A DNA stretch of 60,905 nt from the NCBI GenBank assembly GCA_019418625.1, contig DYBL01000014.1, forward strand, positions 1 through 60,905, read 5' to 3'. Below are positions 24,289-32,866 of the stretch, piece by piece (the stretch's first letter is position 1; each line of letters starts with the position of its first letter). This DNA is from Clostridiales bacterium (lineage in GTDB: Bacteria; Bacillota; Clostridia; Oscillospirales; Oscillospiraceae). A program made the position numbers and the translations under genes. The notes under the pieces are model-generated. The model was not told the origin of the DNA. It searched no databases and worked only from the letters and a program-made list of their open reading frames with translations.

Positions 24289-26259
24289 CTATTTCTCGCC
24301 CCGCAGCTCGATGATGCGGTCTCGCAGCACTGCCGCGTACTCGAATTCCAGCATACGGCTGGCTTCCTTCATTTCCTTTTCCAGGCGGGCGATCTCCGCG
24401 GCGCGCTCCTGGTCGCTGAGCTTGCGCTTCTTCCGGCCCTTGCCGGACTCCTCCTCCGCCGAACGGGAGATCTCCAGCACCTCCCGGACGCCTTTGATGA
24501 TGGTCTTGGGGACGATGCCATGGGCCTCATTGTAGTCGCTCTGGATCTTGCGGCGGCGCTCCGTCTCATCCATGGCAAGGCGCATGGAGGGCGTGATCTC
24601 GTCGGCGTACATGACCACCAGGCCGTCTGCGTTTCGGGCTGCCCGGCCGATGGTCTGGATGAGGGACGTCTCCGAACGCAAAAAGCCCTCCTTGTCCGCG
24701 TCCAGAATGGCCACCAGGCTCACCTCCGGCAGGTCCAATCCCTCCCGCAGCAGGTTGATGCCCACCAGCACGTCGAACTTGCCCAGCCGCAGGTCCCGGA
24801 TGATCTCCATACGCTCGATGGTCTGCACGTCCGAGTGCATATACCGCACCCGGATCTCCGCATTTTTCAGGTACTCTGTCAGGTCCTCCGCCATCTTCTT
24901 GGTGAGGGTGGTCACCAGCACCCGCTCGTTCCGGGCGGCGCGGGTGCGGATCTCCTCCATGAGGTCGTCGATCTGCCCCGTCACCGGGCGTACCTCCACC
25001 CTCGGGTCCAGCAGTCCCGTGGGGCGGATGACCTGCTCCACCACCTGATCCGCCCGCTCCCGCTCGTAGGGGCCGGGGGTGGCCGAGACGAACACGGCCT
25101 GTCCGATGCGCTCTTCAAATTCCTCGAATTTCAGCGGACGGTTATCGTAGGCACAGGGGAGCCGGAAGCCGTACTTCACCAGAGAGTCCTTCCGGGCCCG
25201 GTCGCCGTTGTACATGGCCCGCACCTGGGGCAGCGTCACGTGGCTCTCGTCCACGAAGAGCAAAAAGTCGTCCGGGAAGAAGTCCAGCAGCGTCATGGGG
25301 GCGGAGCCCGCCGGGCGGTCGGAGATGATGCGGGAGTAGTTCTCGATGCCGGAGCAGTACCCCAGCTCCGCCATCATCTCCATGTCGTACTCCGTCCGCT
25401 GGCGGATGCGCTGGGCCTCCACCAGCTGATTGTTGTCGGTGAATACCTTTACCTGCTGCTCCAGCTCCTCACGGATCTGGCCGATGGCCTTGTCCATCTT
25501 CTCCTTGGTGGTGACATAGTGGCTGGCCGGGTAGATGGCGATGTGGTTGAGGTGGCGGTTCACCGTGCCGGTGACGGGGTTGAAGTCGCTGATGCGGTCG
25601 ATCTCGTCCCCGAAAAACTCCACCCGGATGGCGTGGTCCTTATAGTAGGCCGGGTACAGCTCCACCGTGTCCCCCCGGACCCGGAACATGTTGCGCTGGA
25701 ACGCCACGTCGTTGCGCTCATAGCGGATCTCCACCAGGCGGCGCAGCAGCTCGTCCCGGTCCCACTGGGCGCCTACCCGCAGCGACACCACCATCTGGGC
25801 AAAGTCGTCCGGCTCGCCCAGACCGTAGATGCAGGAAACGGAGGACACCACGATCACGTCCCGCCGCTCCAGCAGCGCGCAGGTGGCAGAGAGGCGCAGG
25901 CGGTCGATCTCCTCATTGGTGGAGGCGTCCTTGGCGATATAGGTATCCGTGTGGGGGATATAGGCCTCCGGCTGATAATAATCGTAATAGGAGACAAAAT
26001 ACTCCACAGCGTTGTTGGGGAAAAACTCCTTGAACTCCGCGCACAGCTGGGCGGCCAGGGTCTTGTTGTGGGCCAGCACCAGCGTGGGCCGCTGGACAGC
26101 CTCGATGACCTTGGCCATAGTGAAAGTCTTGCCGGAGCCGGTGACGCCCAGCAGCACCTGCTCCTTGAGTCCATTCTCAATGCCCTCCGCCAAAGCGGCG
26201 ATGGCCTTGGGCTGATCGCCGGAGGGCTGGTATTCGGAAACCACTTTGAAATCTGGCAT
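24289..26259 (-). CDS. uvrB: Excinuclease ABC subunit B
   Basis: 656 residues, full length. UvrB is the helicase-like core of nucleotide excision repair. Walker A GVTGSGKTFTMAK (about residue 38), beta-hairpin YYDYYQPEAYIP (about 92), DESHV, helicase motifs VSATPGPYE and TIGRAARNADG (about 540), and the C-terminal UVR domain (LEKEMKEASRMLEFEYAAVL) that contacts UvrC. The last 28 codons are duplicated downstream, and a 14-bp inverted repeat brackets them. The promoter is at 26317-26345. Confidence 0.97.
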   Translation of the reverse strand: MPDFKVVSEYQPSGDQPKAIAALAEGIENGLKEQVLLGVTGSGKTFTMAKVIEAVQRPTLVLAHNKTLAAQLCAEFKEFFPNNAVEYFVSYYDYYQPEAYIPHTDTYIAKDASTNEEIDRLRLSATCALLERRDVIVVSSVSCIYGLGEPDDFAQMVVSLRVGAQWDRDELLRRLVEIRYERNDVAFQRNMFRVRGDTVELYPAYYKDHAIRVEFFGDEIDRISDFNPVTGTVNRHLNHIAIYPASHYVTTKEKMDKAIGQIREELEQQVKVFTDNNQLVEAQRIRQRTEYDMEMMAELGYCSGIENYSRIISDRPAGSAPMTLLDFFPDDFLLFVDESHVTLPQVRAMYNGDRARKDSLVKYGFRLPCAYDNRPLKFEEFEERIGQAVFVSATPGPYERERADQVVEQVIRPTGLLDPRVEVRPVTGQIDDLMEEIRTRAARNERVLVTTLTKKMAEDLTEYLKNAEIRVRYMHSDVQTIERMEIIRDLRLGKFDVLVGINLLREGLDLPEVSLVAILDADKEGFLRSETSLIQTIGRAARNADGLVVMYADEITPSMRLAMDETERRRKIQSDYNEAHGIVPKTIIKGVREVLEISRSAEEESGKGRKKRKLSDQERAAEIARLEKEMKEASRMLEFEYAAVLRDRIIELRGEK

Positions 26260-26316
26260 AGCGTTCCTTTCCGCTGCATGGCGCCACGGCTTGGGTCAGG
26301 CAAAGCAGCTGCTTAC

Positions 26317-26345
26317 AGGATAACAAAAAAAGCAGAAAATTGCAA
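26317..26345 (-). promoter_or_regulatory. Promoter of uvrB
   Basis: On the minus strand TTGCAA (26340-26345), 17 bp, TATCCT (26317-26322), about 58 bp before the start. No clear LexA box was seen next to it. Confidence 0.65.
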
Positions 26346-26371
26346 CAAATGTTCGATATAGTTTTGGGCGG

Positions 26372-27046
26372 CTATCCCAGATAGCCGCTGTCCGCCATGG
26401 AGACGAAGTCACCGTCGGCGGCGATGATATGGTCCGCCAGCTGCACGCCGATGCTCTCCAGCGCGGCCTTGGCCCGCTCCGTGGCGATGAAGTCATCCTG
26501 GGAGGGCAGGGCCACACCGCTGGGGTGGTTGTGGGAGAGGATCACCGCGCTGGCAGAGGTGAGCAATGCCGCCTCCAGAAGGCGGCGGATATCCAGTCCC
26601 GCGGAGGCCATGTCGCCCTCCCCCAGCCGCTTGCAGGCAATGAGCTTGCCCTTGCGGTCCAGGCACAGGGCATAGACTACCTCATGCTTTTCCCCGGCGA
26701 AGCGCTCCACCAGGTACGCCCCCGCCTTTTCCGAGGAGTTGAGGATCTGCTCCTGCTGGGCCTCCGCCAGCCTGGCCCGCAGGTAGATCCGGGGCACCAG
26801 CGACAGCAAAACGGCCGCGCTCTCCCCGATACCCTCCACCTTCTGCAGGTCCTCCACCGGGGCGGTCAGTACCGCCGCCAAGGAGCCGTACCGCTCCATG
26901 AGGGCGTGGGCCAGCGGGTTGGTGTCCCGTCTGGGGATGGCGTAATACAAAAGAAGCTCCAGCGCCTCATGGTCGGCGAAAGCATCCAGCCCGCCCCGAA
27001 GGAACCGCTGGCGCATCTTGTCCCTGTGTCCGTCGTGGATCCCCAA
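26372..27046 (-). CDS. radC: RadC/JAB-domain protein
   Basis: 224 residues. A UPF0758 helix-hairpin-helix N-terminus (LGIHDGHRDKMRQRFL, VEGIGESAAVLL) precedes a JAB/MPN metalloprotease-like domain with SHNHPSGVALPSQDD (HxHP...D zinc motif, about residue 175). The function is unsettled despite the name. I place the start at TTG 27046, with GGGGAGG nine bases upstream and the conserved start just after it. The longer frame from ATG 27118 would begin upstream of the -10 box of the gene's own promoter. Confidence 0.85.
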   Translation of the reverse strand: MGIHDGHRDKMRQRFLRGGLDAFADHEALELLLYYAIPRRDTNPLAHALMERYGSLAAVLTAPVEDLQKVEGIGESAAVLLSLVPRIYLRARLAEAQQEQILNSSEKAGAYLVERFAGEKHEVVYALCLDRKGKLIACKRLGEGDMASAGLDIRRLLEAALLTSASAVILSHNHPSGVALPSQDDFIATERAKAALESIGVQLADHIIAADGDFVSMADSGYLG

Positions 27047-27091
27047 ACCAGAGTGCCTCCCCTCATTGGAACATGCTTTTCTGAATGTTTC

Positions 27092-27120
27092 ATTATAGCA
27101 CGCAGGACAGCACTTCACAA
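27092..27120 (-). promoter_or_regulatory. Promoter of radC
   Basis: On the minus strand TTGTGA (27115-27120), 17 bp, perfect TATAAT (27092-27097). Its position rules out the first in-frame ATG of radC (27118). Confidence 0.75.
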
Positions 27121-27166
27121 GGGGATTTGCCTTTGTAAAATTCTATGTGCGGCCGGAGCCCCCGCC

Positions 27167-27195
27167 TTGACAGGCCGCACCTTTTGTCTTAAGAT
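27167..27195 (+). promoter_or_regulatory. Promoter of the M-box/mgtE transcript
   Basis: TTGACA (27167-27172), 17 bp, TAAGAT (27190-27195), about 20 bp before the riboswitch aptamer. Confidence 0.85.
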
Positions 27196-27221
27196 AAAGA
27201 AAGAAATGCATCATCATACAA

Positions 27222-27439
27222 AATCCGGTAGGTAAGGCTACCGCAGGGATATGGATCGCTGCCGCGAAGTGATGGAAACATCATAAGAGGGTCGAACAGG
27301 TGCTATCGAACAGGAAGGTATCATCTAACGCGATTTCACCGCCTTGTGGAGCTAAAGCTTGAACGGTTGCGGGAGGCGCTGCCCCCGCCTTTGGGTTCCT
27401 CTGTTCGTACCGGTTTGGTCGGACAGAGGGCTTATTTTT
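27222..27439 (+). promoter_or_regulatory. M-box (ykoK) magnesium riboswitch with terminator
   Basis: The M-box core is recognisable: GGTAGGTAAGGCTACC (27227-27242), GGGATATGGATCGCTGCC (27246-27263), then GGGTCGAACAGGTGCTATCG (from 27290) and CAGGAAGGTATCATCTAA. This RNA folds around Mg2+ and turns off Mg2+ uptake genes when Mg2+ is plentiful. The expression platform is visible: a hairpin 27369-27388, then CCTCTGT (27398-27404) paired with ACAGAGG (27423-27429) and a U-rich tail to 27439. mgtE begins 38 bp later. Confidence 0.92.
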
Positions 27440-27476
27440 CATTTGCAGTCAGCATACGGAAGGGAGGACGCACAGC

Positions 27477-28859
27477 GTGTTTGAGCTGGAAGAAGACCGG
27501 GACGCTCTGGTGGAAAAAATCGAGGATCTGCTGTCCCGAAAACAATACGCTCCCCTGCGCGACCTCCTGCTGCCGCTGGAGGCGGCGGACATCGCCGCGC
27601 TGTGCGGTGAGCTGGGAGAAAAGGTACCGCTGGTATTCCGCCTGCTGCCCAAGGAGCTGGCAGCAGAGGTGTTCGTGGAGCTGGACAGCGACCAGCAGGA
27701 GCTGCTGATCCAGAGCTTTTCCAACACGGAGCTGAAAGAAGTGCTGGACGAGCTGTATCTGGACGACACGGTGGACATCGTGGAGGAGATGCCGGCCAAT
27801 GTTGTCAAGCGTATTTTGCGCCACTCGGACCCGGAAATGCGCAAAAGCATCAACGAGATCCTCAAATATCCCGACGACTCCACCGGCAGCATCATGACCA
27901 CGGAGTTCGTGGACCTGAAAGAGACCATGACCGTGGAGGACGCCCTCAAGCGCATCCGCCGCACCGGTCCGGACAAGGAGACCATCAACATCTGCTATGT
28001 CATCGATGAGCAGCGCCACCTGATCGGCGTGCTGTCCATCCGGACGCTGCTGCTGGCGGAGGAAGACGACGTCATCGGCGACATCATGGAGCGCAACTTC
28101 ATCTGTGTCCAGACCCTGGACGACCAGGAGTCCACCGCCCGCGCCCTCAGCAAGTATGACTTCCTGGCGCTGCCGGTGGTGGACACGGAGACCCGTCTCG
28201 TGGGCATCGTCACCGTGGACGACGCCATGGACGTTCTGCAGGAGGAGGTCACGGAGGACATCGAGAAGATGGCCGCCATCCTCCCCTCCGACAAGCCGTA
28301 TCTGAAAACCGGCGTGTGGGAGACCTGGAAGGCCCGCACCCCCTGGCTGCTGGTGCTGATGCTCTCTGCCACCTTCACCGGTATCATTCTCACCCACTTT
28401 GAAAGCGCCCTCATGTCCTGCGCCATTCTGACCTCCTTTGTGCCCATGCTCTCCGGTACCGGCGGCAACAGCGGCACCCAGGCCTCCACGGCGGTGATCC
28501 GCGCCCTCTCTCTGGGAGAGCTGCATTTTTCCGACGTGCTGCGGGTCCTCTGGAAGGAGTTCCGAGTGGCGCTCGGCTGCGGCGTATGCCTGGCGGCAGC
28601 CAACTTTTTGAAGATGCTGCTGGTAGACCGCTGGCTGCTGCAAAACCCCGCCGTGACGCCCATGGTGGCACTGGTGGTGTGCATCACGCTGGTTGGCACG
28701 GTGCTGTGCGCCAAGCTGGTGGGCTGCTCGCTGCCGCTGCTGGCAGAGAAGATCGGCTTTGACCCGGCCGTCATGGCCTCCCCCTTTATCTCCACCATTG
28801 TGGACTCCATTTCCCTGCTGATCTATTTCCAGGTCGCCTCCCTGATTTTGGGTGTCTGA
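27477..28859 (+). CDS. mgtE: Magnesium transporter MgtE
   Basis: 460 residues, full length. MgtE is a dimeric Mg2+ channel gated by cytosolic Mg2+. Order: MgtE_N superhelix (about 1-135), two CBS domains (about 140-260), a plug helix, and five membrane helices (about 285-460) with PMLSGTGGNSGTQASTAVIR as the selectivity region. Start is GTG at 27477 after GGAAGGGAGG. It is controlled by the M-box riboswitch upstream, which also confirms the substrate. Confidence 0.96.
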   Translation: MFELEEDRDALVEKIEDLLSRKQYAPLRDLLLPLEAADIAALCGELGEKVPLVFRLLPKELAAEVFVELDSDQQELLIQSFSNTELKEVLDELYLDDTVDIVEEMPANVVKRILRHSDPEMRKSINEILKYPDDSTGSIMTTEFVDLKETMTVEDALKRIRRTGPDKETINICYVIDEQRHLIGVLSIRTLLLAEEDDVIGDIMERNFICVQTLDDQESTARALSKYDFLALPVVDTETRLVGIVTVDDAMDVLQEEVTEDIEKMAAILPSDKPYLKTGVWETWKARTPWLLVLMLSATFTGIILTHFESALMSCAILTSFVPMLSGTGGNSGTQASTAVIRALSLGELHFSDVLRVLWKEFRVALGCGVCLAAANFLKMLLVDRWLLQNPAVTPMVALVVCITLVGTVLCAKLVGCSLPLLAEKIGFDPAVMASPFISTIVDSISLLIYFQVASLILGV

Positions 28860-28888
28860 GCGGCCAACGCGACCAAACGGAGAAACCC

Positions 28889-29869
28889 ATGAAAATTTTC
28901 GCTTACGAAGTACGCAAAGACGAGATCGCCGCCTTTTCCGCGGCGGCCGCCAAATACCACGTGGACATTACCACCAGCACTTTGGTCCCCACACTGGAAA
29001 ACGCAGCCCTCGCCGCCGGATGCGACGGCGTGACCATCTTGGGCCAGGGCCGCATCGACCGCCAGCTGCTGGAGCGCTACCGGGTGCTGGGCATCCGCTG
29101 CCTGTCCACCCGCACCATCGGCAGCAACCACATCGATCTCCAGGCGGCTCACGATCTGGGGATCCAGGTATGCAGCGCCGATTATCCGCCCAACGGCGTG
29201 GCGGATTTTACCGTCATGATGATCCTCATGTGCCTGCGGCATTATAAGCAGGCCATGTGGCGGGGACAGGTGAACGACTTTTCCCTGGAGGGACTCCAGG
29301 GCCGGGACATGCGGAGCCTGACCATCGGTATTTTGGGAACAGGCCGCATCGGTGTACAGGTGCTGCGGGAGCTGTCCGGCTTCGGCTGCCGCCTGCTGGC
29401 CTGGTCCCGGCACGAAAATCCGGATGCCCTGCCCTACGCCCAGTACACTGACCTGGATACGCTGCTGCGCACCTGTGATGTCATCAGTCTGCACATGCCT
29501 CTCACAGCGGCCACTCATCATATGATCGACCGTTCGGCCATTGCAAAAATGAAAAACGGCGTGATCCTCATCAATTGCGCCCGAGGCGGCCTTACGGACA
29601 TCGATGCGCTGATCGAGGGGATCGAAACGGAAAAAATCGGTGCCCTGGGCATGGATACGGTGGAAGGCGAGGAGGGCATCGTTCACGGCGACCACCGGAC
29701 CGACATCCTCAGCAACCGCAACTGGTTCTATCTGCACCAATTCCGCAATGTGATCATGACGCAGCATATGGCTTTTTACACCCGGGAAGCCGTAGAGAGC
29801 ATGGTGCGCTGCGGGATCGAGGGCATCGTGGAAATGGGCCGTACCGGCACCTATCCCACCAAGCTTTGA
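28889..29869 (+). CDS. D-isomer 2-hydroxyacid dehydrogenase (D-lactate dehydrogenase/VanH-like)
   Basis: 326 residues of the formate/glycerate dehydrogenase fold. NAD-binding GILGTGRIGVQVLREL lies near residue 150. Catalytic Arg is in INCARGG (about 233), Glu in the MDTVEGEEG segment and His in MTQHMAFYT (about 298). The early signature STRTIGSNHIDLQAA is typical of D-lactate dehydrogenases and VanH. It should reduce pyruvate or another 2-oxoacid with NADH. The gene follows mgtE by 29 bp, with a separate downstream terminator. Confidence 0.9.
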   Translation: MKIFAYEVRKDEIAAFSAAAAKYHVDITTSTLVPTLENAALAAGCDGVTILGQGRIDRQLLERYRVLGIRCLSTRTIGSNHIDLQAAHDLGIQVCSADYPPNGVADFTVMMILMCLRHYKQAMWRGQVNDFSLEGLQGRDMRSLTIGILGTGRIGVQVLRELSGFGCRLLAWSRHENPDALPYAQYTDLDTLLRTCDVISLHMPLTAATHHMIDRSAIAKMKNGVILINCARGGLTDIDALIEGIETEKIGALGMDTVEGEEGIVHGDHRTDILSNRNWFYLHQFRNVIMTQHMAFYTREAVESMVRCGIEGIVEMGRTGTYPTKL

Positions 29870-29900
29870 TCTCCCTCAAAGCTTCCTAGATTGCTGGACA

Positions 29901-29942
29901 CCCCGGCAGGTTCCAAATGCGGAGCCCGCCGGGGTTCTTTTA
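29901..29942 (+). terminator. Terminator of mgtE/dehydrogenase transcript
   Basis: CCCCGGC (29901-29907) pairs with GCCGGGG (29928-29934), followed by TTCTTTT. Confidence 0.8.
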
Positions 29943-30004
29943 TAATGGTCGGAGCGCCGGAAGGAAAACAAACCGTCTCCGCCTTTATCCTCCGGAAACA
30001 TAAA

Positions 30005-30038
30005 ACAAGACCCCGCACCATAAGGTGCGGGGTCTTGT
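30005..30038 (-). terminator. Terminator of the SLH surface protein gene
   Basis: A 15-bp perfect stem, ACAAGACCCCGCACC / GGTGCGGGGTCTTGT with loop ATAA, is followed on the minus strand by TTTTA, 42 bp after the stop codon. Confidence 0.85.
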
Positions 30039-30079
30039 CTATCGCAACACAGATGTGTTTTTGATAATCTCGGGAAGAA

Positions 30080-32488
30080 TTACTTCTTCACGATGACAAC
30101 CATATCCACATCGCCGTCGTCCAGCGTGTAGTAGATGGTGCCATAGGGATCCTTGGCAATGTCCTTGCCCTCGCCGTTATCCTCGCGGATATCGGAGACG
30201 CTGCCCTCAGTGATCTCATCGCCGTCGACGAAGAAGACCTTCACGTCGTCGGTGTAGGACAGAGTGTAGCCATTGAAGGTCAGAACACCGTTGGACTCCT
30301 TCTTGGAGACGGTAGCGGTGTAGACGTCCTTCTCATCGCCATAGGGGTTGGTGCTGGTGGTGTAGGAAGTGCCGGCATCGCCCAGATCGTCGGAGTCATA
30401 GGACACCTTGTTCAGGACGATCACGCCGTCGATCAGCTTCAGGCCGTCCTTGCTGAACTCGTTAGCAGCGATCTTGACGGTCTCGATCTTGCCGCCGACA
30501 ACAGCCTGGAACTCGTAGTAAACGACATCGTCGCCATCATCGATGGTCTTCATGTCCTTCTCGACAGCCAGGAAGGTCAGGTCAGCGGAGGTGCTGTGCA
30601 TGTCGCTCTTGCCAACCTGGACGAACACGATGGAGGCAGCGGACTTGTCCTTGCCGGTGTAGGCGTTCACAACAGCAGAGCCGTTGAAGCTGGGAGCGGA
30701 CTTGTAGCCAGTGTAGACATTGTAGTCGACACCGTCGCTATCCTTCACAGCGTACACGAACACGGTCTTGGAGTCGACCTTGCAGATGGTAGCGCCACCC
30801 TCACCCTTGATGCGGGTCTCGCCCTTCTCAAAGCTGCTGGGAGCGGCCTTGGCGTTGGCGTCGGTCTTCTTGGTCAGCTTGTAGGTGCCGTCGTCCTCAA
30901 CCTTGAAGGAGACGATCATGCCAGTATCCTTAGTGGTAAAGGTCTTGGTGGTGTCGACAACCTTGGTCTTGCCGTTGGAGAACAGCAGCTTGGCCCAGTC
31001 GGTAGCACGGTCGGTGCCAGCGTCCAGGATCATGGCCAGGTTCTCAACGTTGTCGCTCTCCTCAGCCACCTCGATCTTCACGATGTAGCCATAGGAATCC
31101 AGGTAGAAGTCCACGGTGTCCTTCACGGCCACTTCGCTCAGCTCAGCGCCCTCGGAAGCGGACAGCTCGTAAACAGTGCCATCGATGGTGTACTTGGCGC
31201 CAGACTTGCGGGTCAGCTCGCCAGTCAGCTTCTCCAGAGCGACCATGGTCTGGATGCGCTCATCCTTCTCAGCGTCGGCGTCCTTGGTGTACATGACCAC
31301 GTCGTCCTCTTCGAACTCCTCGGTCACATAGTCCAAGCCGTCAACAGTCACGATGCGCTCGTCATCGTCGTTGGTGTCAACGTCGCTGACCTCGCTCACG
31401 TAGGTGTTGATGATCACGATGCGCTGATCGCTCTCGCGAGCGTCATCGCTGTCGTCATAGAAGACCTCGACCAGGATGCCCTTGCCGCCGATCTCGGTGC
31501 TGGAATCCTTCGCGATCTTGACAGTCTCATCAGCCTCTTCGCCGTCGGTCCAGACATAGAACTCGTTGCCGGACTTCAGATCAGCATCCTTGTACAGATC
31601 CTTCTGCTTGACAGACTTGGTGTAGGACACGGTAGCCTCGTCAGCGACAACGCAGATCTCGTCGCCGTCATAGGTCCACTGCACGGCGGGACGACCGAAC
31701 TTGTCGTACTTGCCGTCCTTCTTCTCCAGGTCCTTGAAGTAACGCTCACCGAACTGGACAACATAGTTGCCGTCCTTCTCAGCGTTGATGGTGTCGGACT
31801 TGGCAGTGCTGGTCACGACCTCAGCCTTGGAGGGCTTGGTCACGATCTCAACGCCGCCCACGGTGATGGAAGAACCAGCGTCAGCGTACTTGACCATGTC
31901 AGCCTGCAGGGTGTTGAAGGCATACAGGCAAGCCTCTTCACGGGTCACAGCCTTGGAGCCGTTGAAGTCCTCAACCAGGCCGTCAGCCAGGCCGATGCCG
32001 ATAGCCAGCTTAGCCACGTTCACGGACCAGTTGGCACCGGTGAAGCCCTCGATGGAGCCGTCATAGCCCAGAGCGCCCAGCAGCATCTTCATGAAGGCAT
32101 AGCCGTTCAGGGTGCCGGAGGGACGGAAGGTGCCATCACTATAGCCGTTGATGATGTTCTGCTGAGAGCAGTAAGCGATGTAGCCAGCGAAGGTGCTGCC
32201 AGCGGGGACATCCTTAAAGGGAGCCACGGAGGTGGGCAGAGCGCCAGCGGTGGTGGGGCCCAGGATCATGTTGCAGATGATCTTGGCAGCCGCGCCACGG
32301 GTCAGGGTGTTGGCGGGACGGAAGTCGCCCTCGGCATAGCCGTCGACGACCTTGATGGTGGACATCACGTTAACAGCGTCAGAATAGGTGATCTTGCTGT
32401 TGTCGGTGAAGTCCTTGGCGCCGGCGCTGATGGTGACCAGAGACATGGTCATAACCAGAGCCAGAGCCAGAGAAAGGAACTTCTTCAT
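30080..32488 (-). CDS. S-layer homology (SLH) domain surface protein
   Basis: 802 residues. A signal peptide (MKKFLSLALALVMTMSLVTI, cut near AGA) is followed by three SLH modules (about 25-80, 85-140, 145-200) with DGYAEGDFRPANTLTRGAA, NGYSDGTFRPSGTLNGYA and a GLVEDFNGSKAVTREEA variant. They anchor the protein to secondary cell-wall polymer. The remaining 600 residues are acidic, Asp/Lys/Thr/Val-rich and beta-like, with no enzyme motif. Very even, biased codon choice, a strong promoter, a long leader and its own terminator point to an abundant surface protein. Confidence 0.9.
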   Translation of the reverse strand: MKKFLSLALALVMTMSLVTISAGAKDFTDNSKITYSDAVNVMSTIKVVDGYAEGDFRPANTLTRGAAAKIICNMILGPTTAGALPTSVAPFKDVPAGSTFAGYIAYCSQQNIINGYSDGTFRPSGTLNGYAFMKMLLGALGYDGSIEGFTGANWSVNVAKLAIGIGLADGLVEDFNGSKAVTREEACLYAFNTLQADMVKYADAGSSITVGGVEIVTKPSKAEVVTSTAKSDTINAEKDGNYVVQFGERYFKDLEKKDGKYDKFGRPAVQWTYDGDEICVVADEATVSYTKSVKQKDLYKDADLKSGNEFYVWTDGEEADETVKIAKDSSTEIGGKGILVEVFYDDSDDARESDQRIVIINTYVSEVSDVDTNDDDERIVTVDGLDYVTEEFEEDDVVMYTKDADAEKDERIQTMVALEKLTGELTRKSGAKYTIDGTVYELSASEGAELSEVAVKDTVDFYLDSYGYIVKIEVAEESDNVENLAMILDAGTDRATDWAKLLFSNGKTKVVDTTKTFTTKDTGMIVSFKVEDDGTYKLTKKTDANAKAAPSSFEKGETRIKGEGGATICKVDSKTVFVYAVKDSDGVDYNVYTGYKSAPSFNGSAVVNAYTGKDKSAASIVFVQVGKSDMHSTSADLTFLAVEKDMKTIDDGDDVVYYEFQAVVGGKIETVKIAANEFSKDGLKLIDGVIVLNKVSYDSDDLGDAGTSYTTSTNPYGDEKDVYTATVSKKESNGVLTFNGYTLSYTDDVKVFFVDGDEITEGSVSDIREDNGEGKDIAKDPYGTIYYTLDDGDVDMVVIVKK

Positions 32489-32741
32489 GGGGTTTTCCTC
32501 CTTTTGAATTTACCGTCGGAACTTCGGATCGTTCTTCGGAACCAGCCGCTGCATGCTGACCGCTTCGGCCGGATCCTCCGGCTCACCTTGCTTCCGCCGG
32601 CATTGAAGTTGAACATTCAAGGGAACCCCGTCTTCACGGCACACATACCGTGGCTAGCCGGTCCTGTATCTGCGCCGGGCTGCCGGAGTGATCTCTCGTT
32701 TGTTCATGATGCATGATAGCAAATCCAAATTTGAATTGCAA
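32489..32741 (-). promoter_or_regulatory. Promoter and long 5' leader of the SLH protein gene
   Basis: On the minus strand TTGCAA (32736-32741), 17 bp, TATCAT (32713-32718) lies 225 bp before the ATG, so the mRNA has an untranslated leader of about 215 nt. The leader holds several short GC-rich inverted repeats and ends in AAAGGAGG next to the start. Long structured leaders are common on S-layer mRNAs and often give stability. I do not recognise a known riboswitch in it. Confidence 0.65.
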
Positions 32742-32824
32742 GGGGTCCGGCGGTTTTGTAACACAGCCGTAACAAAACTCCCCCGGGGGGCATGGCAGCC
32801 CCGTCAAATCGTCCTTTGTGTGGG

Positions 32825-32859
32825 AAAAAGTCCGTTTTTCACCAGAAAAACGGACTTTT
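32825..32859 (-). terminator. Terminator of the oligopeptide-binding protein gene
   Basis: A 14-bp perfect stem AAAAGTCCGTTTTT / AAAAACGGACTTTT lies 8 bp after the stop codon on the minus strand. Confidence 0.85.
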
Positions 32860-32866
32860 CGCCTAC

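Noticed and set aside
16179..24373. A diversity-generating retroelement as the cause of the gene-end copies
   Set aside because: The layout (gene end, inverted repeat, downstream copy) looks similar, but the differences are not adenine-specific, the targets are conserved housekeeping genes and no reverse transcriptase is in the window.
16179..24373. Ordinary IS or transposon insertions at era, uvrA and uvrB
   Set aside because: No transposase, terminal inverted repeats shared by all three, or short target duplications were found. The duplicated segments are gene-specific and 55-85 nt long.
32489..32712. A cyclic-di-GMP or other known riboswitch in the SLH leader
   Set aside because: The conserved core of the c-di-GMP classes was not found; only generic inverted repeats are visible.
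30596..32716. A 706-codon plus-strand frame opposite the SLH gene
   Set aside because: It is low-complexity Leu/Val/Gly/Asp-rich, a shadow of the strongly biased codons of the SLH gene.
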